Source: Sphaerisporangium aureirubrum
Lineage (GTDB): Bacteria; Actinomycetota; Actinomycetes; Streptosporangiales; Streptosporangiaceae
Assembly (NCBI RefSeq): GCF_042658925.1
Contig: NZ_JBHSRF010000020.1
Span: forward strand, 1 to 64,000
Length of the DNA stretch: 64,000 nucleotides
Reading direction: 5' to 3'
Each line of letters begins with the position of its first letter. The stretch's first letter is position 1. The notes below the pieces were generated by a model. The model had not been told where the DNA came from. It made no database searches and saw only the letters and a program-made list of their open reading frames with translations. Positions 18,539 through 27,589 of this stretch are shown one piece after another. The translations under genes were made by a program, and so were the position numbers.

Positions 18539-21500
18539 GTGAGTCGCGTGACGGCCAGATCATCACCTTCTACTCATTCAAGGGTGGAACCGGACGGACC
18601 ATGGCCCTCGCGAACGTGGCCTGGATCCTAGCCGCCAACGGCTTCCGGGTCCTGGTGATCGACTGGGATCTCGAGTCGCCGGGCCTGCACAAGTTTTTCC
18701 GCCCTTTCCTGAACGGCGAAGTGATCGCGGAGACGCCGGGGGTGATCGACCTGCTCACGGAGTACTCCTGGGCGGCCACCCGGGACACCCCCCGGCCGGC
18801 GGATTGGCATCTGGAGTACGCCAAGGTGAAGCCGCATGCGATTCCGGTCAACTGGGATCACTTCCCCTCGGGAGGTGGTCTGGACTTTCTGTCGGCGGGA
18901 CTGCAGAACCGTGATTACTCGTCCCTCGTGTCGAGCTTCGACTGGGACAATCTCTATGAGCGCCTCGGTGGTGGGCCGTTCTTCGACGCGCTGCGTGACG
19001 ACATGCGCGCCAACTACGACTACGTGCTCATCGACAGCCGCACCGGGCTCAGCGACATCGCCGATATATGCACGGTGCACTTCCCCGACGTTCTCATCAC
19101 CTGCTTCACTCTGAATGACCAGAGCATCGAAGGAGCCGCGTCCGTGGCGGGGCGCATCGCCGATCGCTATCCGGAGCGCATCAGGGTGCTCCCGGTGCCC
19201 ATGCGTGTAGACGACGCCGAGAAGGAGAAGCTGGACGCCGGGCGGGTGTTCGCGCGAAGCCAGTTCGAGCGGTTCCCTCTGCGGCTGAGTCCCGACGAGA
19301 CCGTCACCTACTGGGGGGCGGTGGAAGTTCCCTACAAGCCGTTCTACGCCTACGAGGAGACGCTGGCGACCTTCGGCGACGAGCCGGGATCCCCCACGTC
19401 TTTGCTGGCCGCCTACGAGCGACTGGTGGACGTGATAACCGCTGGGCGCGTTCGCTCGCTACCGGCGCTTCGCGAGGATCTGCGGCTGCGCTATCGGGAG
19501 CTCTTCATGCGCCGGCGGCCGGTCGCCGCGAGTGACGTCTACATCAACTACGTCGCCGAGGATCGTCTGTGGGTCGACTGGATCACCGCCCTGCTCACCC
19601 AGGCAGGACTCCGGGTCCATCCGCAGCGCATGACCAGTGAGGCGGATGTTACCGGGAACCAGCCCGTCGTGGAGCCCTTGGCACGTGCCGTCACGCTGCT
19701 GTCGTCGGCCTATCTCCGCTCCTCACGTGCGCGGGAAGCCTGGCGGCTGACGTCTTCGGGGGAGTTCGCCGGCCTGGGCGGCAGTCATATTCCTGTCCGC
19801 GTGGCCGAAGTGCAGGTTCCGCACCTTTATGCCGACTCTGCGCTGATCGATCTCGTGCAGATGAGTGAGACGCAGGCAGCCGCTGCGTTCTTCCGCGCGC
19901 TCGATCCTCCTATGAGGGTGTCCGAATCTGACTTACTCACCGCTCTCCCACGTTATCCGGGAATGCAGCCGGCCGTGCTCAACCTCCCGACCAGGAATGC
20001 CACGTTCACCGGCCGTATCGAGATCCTTGAGCGGCTGCGGGACCAGCTCGTCGGCGGAAGCCAGGCGGTGGTGACCCAGGAACTGCCACAGGCGGCGCTG
20101 TTCGGCCTGGGCGGTATCGGCAAGACCCAGCTCGCCCTTGAGTACGCTCACCGCTTCATGACCGACTACGACGTCGTCTGGTGGGTCTCCGCCGAACAGG
20201 CCGAGTTGCTCAACGTCGCCATGGCGGACCTGGCGGAGAAACTGGACATCCGCATGGGGGACAACGTCGCCGAGGCAGCACAGGCGGCGAAGGAGGCGTT
20301 GCGCAGGGGCCACCCGCACAGCCGCTGGCTACTGATCTTCGACAACGCCGACGATCCCAAGGAGCTGATGAACTACCTGCCCGGTGGATCCGGACATGTC
20401 GTGATCACTTCACGGAACCCGACATGGTCGGAGATCGCGACACCTCTTGAGATCACTGTCTTCACGCGGGAAGAGAGCAAGGAGCATCTACGACGCCGTG
20501 TTCCCAAGCTCACCGCCGTGGACGCCGATCGCGTGGCCGACCAGTTGGGGGACTTGCCACTGGCGATCGAACAGGCTGGCGCGTGGCTGCACGAGACAGG
20601 GATGGCGGTGGACGAGTACCTTGAGAGGCTCACCCATCAGCCGACCCAGACCCTGGCGCTGGGAGACACACCGCTCAGCTATCCCTGGCAGGTGGCGGCG
20701 GCCTGGAATGTCTCGTTCGAGCGGCTGAGCCAACGATCGAGAGCGGCGGCCCGCCTGCTGCAACTCCTGGCGTTCTTCGCGGCCGACCCGGTGTCCTTAT
20801 CGATGCTTTACGGCGATGAGACCGTGCGCTGCCTGGTGTCCTACGACGAATCGCTGGCAGAGAAGATCATGATCGGTCGGCTCATCCGCGAACTGAATCG
20901 CTTCGCGCTCGCCAAGGTGGACCAGCGTGACAGGTCCGTGCAGGTGCATCGGCTGGTCCAGGCGGTGCTGCGCGATCAGATGAACGAGGACGAACGTGAA
21001 GACACCATGCATGACGTACACCGCATCCTTCTTGGCGCGCGTCCGCGGGAAGGGGACACCGACGACCCGGAGAACTGGGCCCGCTACGACGAGATCTGGC
21101 CGCACCTCCTCCCGTCTCAGGCCGAGACCTGCGACGAGGAGCCGACGCGGCAACTCCTCATCGACCGCGTCCGCTACTTCTGGAAGCGTGGCGAATTCGA
21201 ACGCGCGCTGGAGTTCGGCCGCCGCCTCGAACGCATCTGGATCACGAAGCTCGGCGATTTCGACCGGCAGACGCTCTACCTCCGTTTCCAGATGGCCAAC
21301 GTGCTGCGGTCGCAAGGCCGATATCAGGACGCATGTGATCTCGACCGGGCCGTCATGGCGGATCAACAGCGGGTGCTGGACGATTCGCACCCGCATACGT
21401 TGATGACGGCGGGCGGTCTCGCCGCGGATCTCCGAGCGCTGGGGGAGCTTGAAGAGTCCCTTCGCCTGGAGCAGGAGACCTATGCCCGCACCAAGGAGTT

Positions 21501-22464
21501 CTTCGGTGAAGGGCACCATCGCACCCTGATGGCCGGCAATAATCTCGCTGTCTCGCTCCGGCACATGGGTGGCTTCCCCGCCGCGCGGGATCTCGACCAG
21601 GAGACTCTGTATCTGCGCAGGGAAGTGCTCAGCAGCAACCATCCCTATACGCTCTTCTCGCAAAACAACCTGGCGCTTGACATGCGGGAGACCGGTGAGT
21701 ACGCGCAGTCCGTGGAATTGCTCCGCAGCACGCTGGAGAGCTACGAGCGAGTCCTAGGTCCGGATCTGGTCGACACCTTGCGTACCGCACGCAGCCTCGC
21801 GGTCTCGCTCCGCAGGGCCGGCTGGCTCGCGGAGGCCAGGCAAATGACAGAAAAGGCCTACCAGCGCTATCTGGAGCGGTACGGCCCGGCGTCACCGGAG
21901 ACCATCGCCTGCAAGCTGAATCTGGCAGGAGACAAGGCGGTGACCGGCGATGAGGCGGACGCGCTGGTGCTGATCTCCGAGGTCCTGCTCAGCTACGAAC
22001 GTGACTTGGGGGAAAGCAACCCCTACACCTTGGTCGCGGCCAACAACAAGACGATCTATCTGCGTCTGAACCGTGATCCCGGGCGGGCCAGAGAACTCGG
22101 CGAGCGAACACTAAGCCTCTTCACCGGCAAGCTGGGTGTGGACCACCCCTTCACCCTGTGCTGTGCGGTCAATCTAGCGAACGTGCTGGGCGATCTCAGG
22201 GACCACGCCTCGGAAGAACGGCTGCTGCGTGAGACGCTGGAGCGCCTTACGAGGGTTCAGGGTCAGCGCCATCCGAACACCCTTGTGTGCAGAGCCAACC
22301 TCGCGGTAGCGGAGCGGGCTCTGGGACGCGAGGACAAGGCTCATGGTGCTCGCGAGGAGGTGCTGGACGAACTTCGGCACATCCTCGGGGAGAAGCATCC
22401 CGTGGTCACGGCGTTGCTGGAATGGCGGCGGGTCGACCGTGACCTCGAGCCGATGCCTTGGTGA
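18535..22464 (+). CDS. FxSxx-system ATPase/TIR-like/NB-ARC/TPR protein
   Basis: A 1309-residue multidomain protein. Residues 1-~300 are a MinD/ParA-like ATPase with the deviant Walker A FKGGTGRT (Lys16-Thr22) and IDSRTGLSD downstream. A second TIR-like segment starts near residue 330 (DVYINYVAEDRLWVDW). An NB-ARC/STAND ATPase follows (FGLGGIGKTQLALEYAH at ~522, then LLIFDNADD and GDLPLAIEQAGAWL). The remaining ~450 residues are tetratricopeptide repeats of the kinesin-light-chain type (repeated HP-T-LxxxxNLA). The ATG at 18535 overlaps the fxsC stop and has GAGGAAGGG before it; a longer GTG-started frame (18493) is rejected. This matches the TPR protein recognised as a partner of FxSxx-COOH systems. 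The STAND layout suggests a ligand-triggered switch or scaffold. Confidence 0.9.
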   Translation: MSESRDGQIITFYSFKGGTGRTMALANVAWILAANGFRVLVIDWDLESPGLHKFFRPFLNGEVIAETPGVIDLLTEYSWAATRDTPRPADWHLEYAKVKPHAIPVNWDHFPSGGGLDFLSAGLQNRDYSSLVSSFDWDNLYERLGGGPFFDALRDDMRANYDYVLIDSRTGLSDIADICTVHFPDVLITCFTLNDQSIEGAASVAGRIADRYPERIRVLPVPMRVDDAEKEKLDAGRVFARSQFERFPLRLSPDETVTYWGAVEVPYKPFYAYEETLATFGDEPGSPTSLLAAYERLVDVITAGRVRSLPALREDLRLRYRELFMRRRPVAASDVYINYVAEDRLWVDWITALLTQAGLRVHPQRMTSEADVTGNQPVVEPLARAVTLLSSAYLRSSRAREAWRLTSSGEFAGLGGSHIPVRVAEVQVPHLYADSALIDLVQMSETQAAAAFFRALDPPMRVSESDLLTALPRYPGMQPAVLNLPTRNATFTGRIEILERLRDQLVGGSQAVVTQELPQAALFGLGGIGKTQLALEYAHRFMTDYDVVWWVSAEQAELLNVAMADLAEKLDIRMGDNVAEAAQAAKEALRRGHPHSRWLLIFDNADDPKELMNYLPGGSGHVVITSRNPTWSEIATPLEITVFTREESKEHLRRRVPKLTAVDADRVADQLGDLPLAIEQAGAWLHETGMAVDEYLERLTHQPTQTLALGDTPLSYPWQVAAAWNVSFERLSQRSRAAARLLQLLAFFAADPVSLSMLYGDETVRCLVSYDESLAEKIMIGRLIRELNRFALAKVDQRDRSVQVHRLVQAVLRDQMNEDEREDTMHDVHRILLGARPREGDTDDPENWARYDEIWPHLLPSQAETCDEEPTRQLLIDRVRYFWKRGEFERALEFGRRLERIWITKLGDFDRQTLYLRFQMANVLRSQGRYQDACDLDRAVMADQQRVLDDSHPHTLMTAGGLAADLRALGELEESLRLEQETYARTKEFFGEGHHRTLMAGNNLAVSLRHMGGFPAARDLDQETLYLRREVLSSNHPYTLFSQNNLALDMRETGEYAQSVELLRSTLESYERVLGPDLVDTLRTARSLAVSLRRAGWLAEARQMTEKAYQRYLERYGPASPETIACKLNLAGDKAVTGDEADALVLISEVLLSYERDLGESNPYTLVAANNKTIYLRLNRDPGRARELGERTLSLFTGKLGVDHPFTLCCAVNLANVLGDLRDHASEERLLRETLERLTRVQGQRHPNTLVCRANLAVAERALGREDKAHGAREEVLDELRHILGEKHPVVTALLEWRRVDRDLEPMPW

Positions 22465-22468
22465 GTTC

Positions 22469-23359
22469 TTATGGTTCTGTGGCGTCCTTCGCACCGATGA
22501 GCCATGGCAGGAGATCAGGGAGGAGACGTAGCGCGTGGAAGTGCGCGACTCCTCTCTGTATGGTCATCTTCGCCGTCGGAATGCGTTCTGCGAGCCAACG
22601 GGAGTGACTGACCGGGGAGAAGACATCGTCTTCGCCGTGCCACAGGTAGGTCGGCACCGTGATGTCCGCGGGGTCGAAGCCCCACGGGGAGCAGAACGCG
22701 ACGGCGTCGTCGATCCAGCCACCCGGTGAGGTCCGCAACGCCTCGGCATAGTTGTTCACCAGCATCTTGCGGATTCCCGTGTCGGCCACCACGCGCCGGT
22801 CGTCGCTCGTCAGCGCGTCGTAGAGAGCTTCGACGAGGTGGTTTGGGTCGTCCTTGATCTTGTGGGCGGTCGGCTCCAGGTGCGCGGCCAGCCAGCTCCG
22901 CCCCTGCATCGCGATCATGTACTCCGCGATGTTGCTCTCGGTCATGCCGTCGAACCAGTTGAGCCCGTCGGCCTCGCACGGGGCCAGACCGACGAGGACC
23001 GCGGTCCTGGTCACCAGTTCGGGTAGCAGAGCCGCGCAGGCCAGGGCGTGGGGGCCTCCACCTGAACGGCCGACGACCGCGAATCTCTCCAGCTCGAGAT
23101 GTTCGGCGATCGCCCGCACGTCCGCCGCGACGTCGCCGACACGGCGGCCGATGTGCCGGTCTGATCCGCCATAACCTGGACGGTCATAAGTGATGAGTCG
23201 TACGCCGAGCCGATAGAGCAGTCCCTGCCGGGGCAGGGGGCCGACCCGGCTTCCGGGAGTGCCGTGCAGCAGGAAAACAGGTTCGCCACCGTCGATCTTC
23301 CCCCACTGTGCGACCGTGAGCCATCGCCCACGATCGGTCGTCCGTATTTGATGCGTCAA
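22469..23359 (-). CDS. Alpha/beta-hydrolase
   Basis: An alpha/beta-hydrolase-fold enzyme of about 296 residues. The oxyanion loop is HGTPGSR, the nucleophile elbow GRSGGGP (Ser), the acid WHGEDDVFSP (Asp) and the base VAHFHA (His). The frame is open to an ATG at 23455, but a perfect AGGGGAGG stands six bases before a TTG at 23359. From there the protein begins LTHQIRTTDRGRW, the usual beginning for this family, so I prefer the shorter form. It is convergent with the Fxs TPR gene, with 4 bp between stops, and divergent from the TrkA/RyR gene. Substrate unknown; a membership in the Fxs system is only positional. Confidence 0.88.
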   Translation of the reverse strand: MTHQIRTTDRGRWLTVAQWGKIDGGEPVFLLHGTPGSRVGPLPRQGLLYRLGVRLITYDRPGYGGSDRHIGRRVGDVAADVRAIAEHLELERFAVVGRSGGGPHALACAALLPELVTRTAVLVGLAPCEADGLNWFDGMTESNIAEYMIAMQGRSWLAAHLEPTAHKIKDDPNHLVEALYDALTSDDRRVVADTGIRKMLVNNYAEALRTSPGGWIDDAVAFCSPWGFDPADITVPTYLWHGEDDVFSPVSHSRWLAERIPTAKMTIQRGVAHFHALRLLPDLLPWLIGAKDATEP

Positions 23360-23365
23360 CCTTTG

Positions 23366-23373
23366 CCTCCCCT
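23366..23373 (-). promoter_or_regulatory. Ribosome binding site deciding the hydrolase start
   Basis: On the minus strand this reads AGGGGAGG, six bases before TTG (23359-23357). It argues for translation from that TTG instead of the ATG 96 bases upstream. Confidence 0.65.
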
Positions 23374-23583
23374 GGCGATACGTCAACGATCGAATCCAGC
23401 ATCCCTGTAACCCGGACTGCAGGAAAGAGCGCAAGGCCCCCTGTTTCCCGGTCATCGACCATGATCAGGGCGGATGTTCGGGACGCGCCAGGAAAAGCAA
23501 CCCTAGATCATGCATCTTTTTCGGGTTACTTTCAAGAGGACATCTTTCCAGCGACAGGGGCTGCCCAGCGAAGGAAGTGATGA

Positions 23584-25278
23584 ATGCGGATTTCTGCGAC
23601 ATCTGGGATTCGTGTCGTATTCGGGATACTCGCTCTAGCGGCCTTGATCACGGGATACGTCGGCCTGGAAACCTATTCGCTGAGTCAGTCCGGGTCGGCG
23701 GCAAGGGCTACAAGCCTCGATCTGCTTTATTGGGATTTGCAGCTATTTGTCCTAGACTCGGTGATCGATGATCGGGGCCGGCTGCCGCTTACACTGGAGT
23801 TCGCGCGCTTCGCCGCGCCCGCCGCGACTGTCTTCACCCTGGTGGACGGCGCGCGTCTGCTTCTCGCGTCGGAACTACGCCGCATCCGAGCCCGTGAATC
23901 CAAAGAGCATGTGGTGGTCTGCGGATCCGGCGCGGTGACGATCGCTCTCGTGGAGCGGTTGCGGGAGAGGGCCCAGAGGATCGTGGTGATCAGCTCACGG
24001 CCTGACACGGCCTGGGACGACCATCGGGTGCTGTATGTGTCGGGAGACGCTCGCAATCCCGCGACCCTGCGGGCGGCGGGAGTGCAACGGGCGGCCGTGC
24101 TCTACGCGTGCGAGTCGGACAGCTCCACAAATACGGCGATCGCGCTGGCCGCGCACAACCTGGCGCGCCACGGCACCGGCAACACGCTGTCCGCGTACGC
24201 GTACATCCCGGATCCCGACTTCTGCGCGGCCCTTCGCGCTCGCAGGCTCAGTCTCCCGGGGTGGTCTCGATTGCGACTGGACTTCTTCAATCTGGACGAA
24301 CTCGCCGCGCGCGTCCTCCTGGACCGTCATCCTGTCCTGAACGACCGGCCCATCGTGGTGATGGGACTCGACAGTTTCGGCAGCGCTCTCCTTGTGGAGA
24401 TCGCCAAGCGGCGGCGTCTGGGTCCCCCCTCGGCGCATCGGCTTCCGATCACCGTCATCGACGCCAAGGCCACTCAGACGGGCGCGGCGTTGTGCCGTCG
24501 GTTCGAGTTCCTGTCCGATTCCTGTGAAGTCGATTTTCGGGATGCCGGTCCGGACGATCCTGCGCTGACGGATCTGCTTCCCGGCGGGACGCCGCAGAGG
24601 GTGTTCATCTGTTACGCCGACCAGGATCTCGCGTTGAAGACGGCACTAACCTCGCTTCGCCTGTGGTGTTGCGGCCCAGGCTCCTTGGTCGTGCGCGTCG
24701 AGCAGGCGGCGACCTTCGGCCAGGCGTTCCAGGATGTACGTCTGCTGGAGGGGATAGCCGGAGCCCTTCACATCTTTGCGATCAACGAGGAGGCGGGAGA
24801 TCCTCACCTGATCGCTGAAGATCTGGTCGAGACACTTGCCCGCGCCATCCACGACCGTTATCTGTTCGACGCCGTGACACGTAATGAGACCGAGCACACC
24901 AACCCTTCGATGACTCCGTGGACGCGGCTTCCCGAACTGCTCAAGGCGGCCAATCGGCGGCAGGCCGAGGATATCGGCAGAAAGCTGGCCAGCATCGGCT
25001 GCGCGCTCGCACCACGCGTCGAACCTGAACTCGCGTTCACCTACAAGGAGTACGAAGTGGAGCGACTGGCGGTCATGGAACACGATCGGTGGCTCAGGGA
25101 GTTGGCCGGTCACGGGTGGTCGAGAGGGCCGGTACGCGACCCGGTGCACCGGAGACACCCCGATCTGGACAGCTGGGAGAACCTCTCCGAAGTGGCAAAG
25201 GAGAAGGATCGCGACACGGTTCGCAACCTGCCGTGTGTACTTTCCGACGCTGGATTCCAGATAGTCCGGATCACCTGA
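23584..25278 (+). CDS. Membrane-anchored TrkA-N/RyR domain protein
   Basis: A 564-residue protein. One N-terminal membrane helix is clear (VVFGILALAALITGYVGL, ~10-27), with a second hydrophobic stretch at ~75-97. No TVGYG-type selectivity filter is present, so it is not a K+ channel by itself. Two Rossmann-type TrkA-N/RCK domains follow: VVVCGSGAVTIALVERL at ~109 and PIVVMGLDSFGSALLVEI at ~257. The last ~110 residues are a RyR domain (AVMEHDRWLRELAGHGWSRG, then HPDLDSWENL and DRDTVRNLP). RyR and TrkA-N domains bind nucleotide-type ligands in signalling and conflict systems. GGAAG precedes the ATG at 23584. The SLOG gene follows 48 bp downstream, so the two look like one operon. Confidence 0.9.
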   Translation: MRISATSGIRVVFGILALAALITGYVGLETYSLSQSGSAARATSLDLLYWDLQLFVLDSVIDDRGRLPLTLEFARFAAPAATVFTLVDGARLLLASELRRIRARESKEHVVVCGSGAVTIALVERLRERAQRIVVISSRPDTAWDDHRVLYVSGDARNPATLRAAGVQRAAVLYACESDSSTNTAIALAAHNLARHGTGNTLSAYAYIPDPDFCAALRARRLSLPGWSRLRLDFFNLDELAARVLLDRHPVLNDRPIVVMGLDSFGSALLVEIAKRRRLGPPSAHRLPITVIDAKATQTGAALCRRFEFLSDSCEVDFRDAGPDDPALTDLLPGGTPQRVFICYADQDLALKTALTSLRLWCCGPGSLVVRVEQAATFGQAFQDVRLLEGIAGALHIFAINEEAGDPHLIAEDLVETLARAIHDRYLFDAVTRNETEHTNPSMTPWTRLPELLKAANRRQAEDIGRKLASIGCALAPRVEPELAFTYKEYEVERLAVMEHDRWLRELAGHGWSRGPVRDPVHRRHPDLDSWENLSEVAKEKDRDTVRNLPCVLSDAGFQIVRIT

Positions 25279-25326
25279 TCAGGAAATATACGGCCTTTTT
25301 GCAAACCCACAATGGAGAGGATGTTC

Positions 25327-25803
25327 ATGCCCAAGATCGCTGTCACCGGTCATCGCGATCTGACAGACGCGACGACGGAATCGGTACGGACGGCGATGCG
25401 TGAGGCGCTCACCACCCGGGGGGACAGGCTGATCGGCCTGTCGTGCCTTGCGGAGGGGGCTGACCAACTCTTCGCGCATGAGGTCGTCAGAGCTGGCGGG
25501 AAGCTCCATGCGGTCATTCCGGCCGCTGATTACCGCGATTTTCTGCCGGTCGGTGCGCGGGATGCTTATGATGATCTCAAGGACAGGGCCGCCCGCGTGC
25601 ATAAAATGCCCGCACGGAGTTGCGCTCCGGAGTCCTTCATGGCCGCATCGGAATTCATGCTCCGGGGCGCGGACGAACTTTTCGCCGTATGGGACGGGCG
25701 TCCGGCTCTCGGTTTGGGGGGAACGGGGGACGTCGTCACCTATGCTCGGCGCAAGGGCATAAAAGTGCACGTGATCTGGCCTGACGGTGCGCGGCGGTCG
25801 TGA
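25327..25803 (+). CDS. Small SLOG-superfamily (Rossmann-like) protein
   Basis: A 158-residue Rossmann-like protein. Landmarks are KIAVTGHRDLT at the N-terminus, LSCLAEGADQLFAHEVV, the strand LHAVIP, and FMAASEFMLRGADELFAVWDG followed by a Gly-rich GLGGTGD and a terminal KVHVIWP. These fit the SLOG fold (DprA/LOG/TRPM-like), whose members sense or process nucleotide-derived molecules. The ATG at 25327 is preferred because GGAGAGG lies 7 bases upstream; ATGs at 25312 and 25321 are too close to or before that site. It follows the RyR gene on the same strand. The ligand cannot be inferred. Confidence 0.82.
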   Translation: MPKIAVTGHRDLTDATTESVRTAMREALTTRGDRLIGLSCLAEGADQLFAHEVVRAGGKLHAVIPAADYRDFLPVGARDAYDDLKDRAARVHKMPARSCAPESFMAASEFMLRGADELFAVWDGRPALGLGGTGDVVTYARRKGIKVHVIWPDGARRS

Positions 25804-26002
25804 TGTTCGGCCAGGCCGTGAGGAAACGGACACGACCGCGGACACGACTCTTGTTCTCGGGAGGATATGAGGGCTGGCGCCCCAGCGCTGTCGGTGACGA
25901 CGGCTGGGAGCCTGGTGGTGCACCAAGGACTCCGGCCCGTGCGTACTCGAAGGCGTGGCCGCTGCCGTTCGACTGGCGGCTTATTCGAGGTGTTCTGTCG
26001 AG

Positions 26003-27562
26003 TTACGTCTTCGGGCCCTGTTGATCAGCCGCCGTCGGAGAGCCGATGAGCAGGGTCATGGCGCTTTTGTCTGGCTTGCCGGCGATGGTCAGGGGGATCC
26101 GGTCGAGGATGGTGATCGAGCGGGGGAGGTGGGCCAGGCTCAGCGAGGCGCGGACCAGTGTGAGCAGGGACGGGCGGTCGATCACCTGAGCGGGGGCGGG
26201 GACGACGAAGGCGTGGAAGGCTTCGCCGGTTTCCTCGTCGGGGGCGCCGACGACGTACACCTCGCTCACCGAGGGGTGGCCGGCCAGTACCAGTTCCACC
26301 GCGCCCGCGTGGCACACCTCGGCGTTCACCATGATGACGTCCCGGCTGCGGCCGGTCAGGTGCAGCAGGCCCGTCGGTCCCAGCCGTCCGAGGTCGCGGG
26401 TGTGCAGCCAACCGTCTCGCAGCACCTCGGCGGTACGCTCCGGCTCGTCCCAGTAGCCGGTCATCATGTGCGGACTCCGCACCCAGATCTCCCCGACCTC
26501 ACCTGGCTCGACCTCGGCGCCGTCGCGGCGCACACTGACCTCGACGGCGGGTAACGGACGCCCCACCGAGGTGAACGCGTCGTCCTCGGCGGCGAGATGC
26601 TGCGGCGTGAGCATGGAGATCACGCCGGTCTCCGCCTGCCCGTATCCCTGCCAGACGATCGGGCCGAGCGTTCTCATCGCCTCGGCCAGCAGGCCCGGAC
26701 CCGCCGGGGACCCCCCGAGCAGCAGTGCCCGCAGCGCGCTCAGATCCGCCGGTCGCTCCCGCAGCAGGGCCAGCATCCGGTGCAGTCGCGGGGGCGGCAT
26801 CATCACCGCCGTGATCGCGTGCCGTTCCAGTGCGTACGGCAGTAACGGCTCCGGATCCCCGTCCGCCGGGAACACGACGGTCCCCCCGGCGATGAGGCAC
26901 CGCCCGAGATAGGTCATCATCACCGGACTGGCCAGGCTCTGATGGATCAGGCACCGATCGAACGCCGCCATCAACGCCACCAACGGCTCCGGCCATCGCT
27001 CCACCCGATAAGCCATCGTGAACGCCCGATACGTCTGCGCGCACGCCTTGGGCATCCCCGTACTCCCGCTGGTGAACGTCAGCCGCGCCACCGCCTCCGG
27101 ATCCCCCCGGGCGACAAGCTCCCCACCCCCCGCCCCCGCCAGAAGATCGACGGCCCCCACCCGAGGCCCGAGCGAGAACACCGGCACCCCCGGGTCCGCC
27201 GCCACCTCCGGCACCCCCGGCCCCACCCGAACCGACACATCACCCCCATCCACCACAATCGCCTCCACCCCGAACCCAAGCCCGTACCCCGTCTGCCGAG
27301 GACTCCACCCAGGCCGAAACGCCCCCACCCGGCACCCCAGCGCATGCACCGCCAAATGCACCGCATAAGCCTCCGCCGACAACCCGGTGACCACCGCGAC
27401 ACCACTCCCCGCCCCGATCCCCCCATCCCGCAACCCCTCCATCACCCGCCCCGCCAACGCGAGCAACTCTCCAGCGGACACAGTCCGCTCTCCCTGCACG
27501 AAGACGACCTGAGCAGGCGCCTCCCGCAACACACGAAGCACAGGCTCAGGAAATATGTCCAT
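26003..27562 (-). CDS. Acyl-CoA synthetase-like AMP-forming ligase
   Basis: A 519-residue ANL-superfamily enzyme, stand-alone with no carrier domain. Motifs are LTFTSGSTGMPKACAQT (P-loop, ~residue 165), WQGYGQAETG (aromatic/YGxTE-type motif), GWLHTRDLG, LTGRSRDVIMVNAEVCH in the hinge, and a terminal IPLTIAGKPDK containing the catalytic Lys. It would adenylate a carboxylate and pass it to CoA or another thiol. It is the second gene of a leftward pair, 27 bp after the methyltransferase, and ends convergent with the SLOG gene. The acid substrate is not predictable. VNAEVCH replaces the more common GGENVYP-type stretch, so it is a divergent member. Confidence 0.9.
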   Translation of the reverse strand: MDIFPEPVLRVLREAPAQVVFVQGERTVSAGELLALAGRVMEGLRDGGIGAGSGVAVVTGLSAEAYAVHLAVHALGCRVGAFRPGWSPRQTGYGLGFGVEAIVVDGGDVSVRVGPGVPEVAADPGVPVFSLGPRVGAVDLLAGAGGGELVARGDPEAVARLTFTSGSTGMPKACAQTYRAFTMAYRVERWPEPLVALMAAFDRCLIHQSLASPVMMTYLGRCLIAGGTVVFPADGDPEPLLPYALERHAITAVMMPPPRLHRMLALLRERPADLSALRALLLGGSPAGPGLLAEAMRTLGPIVWQGYGQAETGVISMLTPQHLAAEDDAFTSVGRPLPAVEVSVRRDGAEVEPGEVGEIWVRSPHMMTGYWDEPERTAEVLRDGWLHTRDLGRLGPTGLLHLTGRSRDVIMVNAEVCHAGAVELVLAGHPSVSEVYVVGAPDEETGEAFHAFVVPAPAQVIDRPSLLTLVRASLSLAHLPRSITILDRIPLTIAGKPDKSAMTLLIGSPTAADQQGPKT

Positions 27563-27589
27563 CGCGCTCCTCCTCGACAGGTCGCGGTC

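Noticed and set aside
23360..23455. Longer ATG start for the alpha/beta-hydrolase
   Set aside because: The added 32 residues do not resemble the family, and a strong ribosome site serves the internal TTG.
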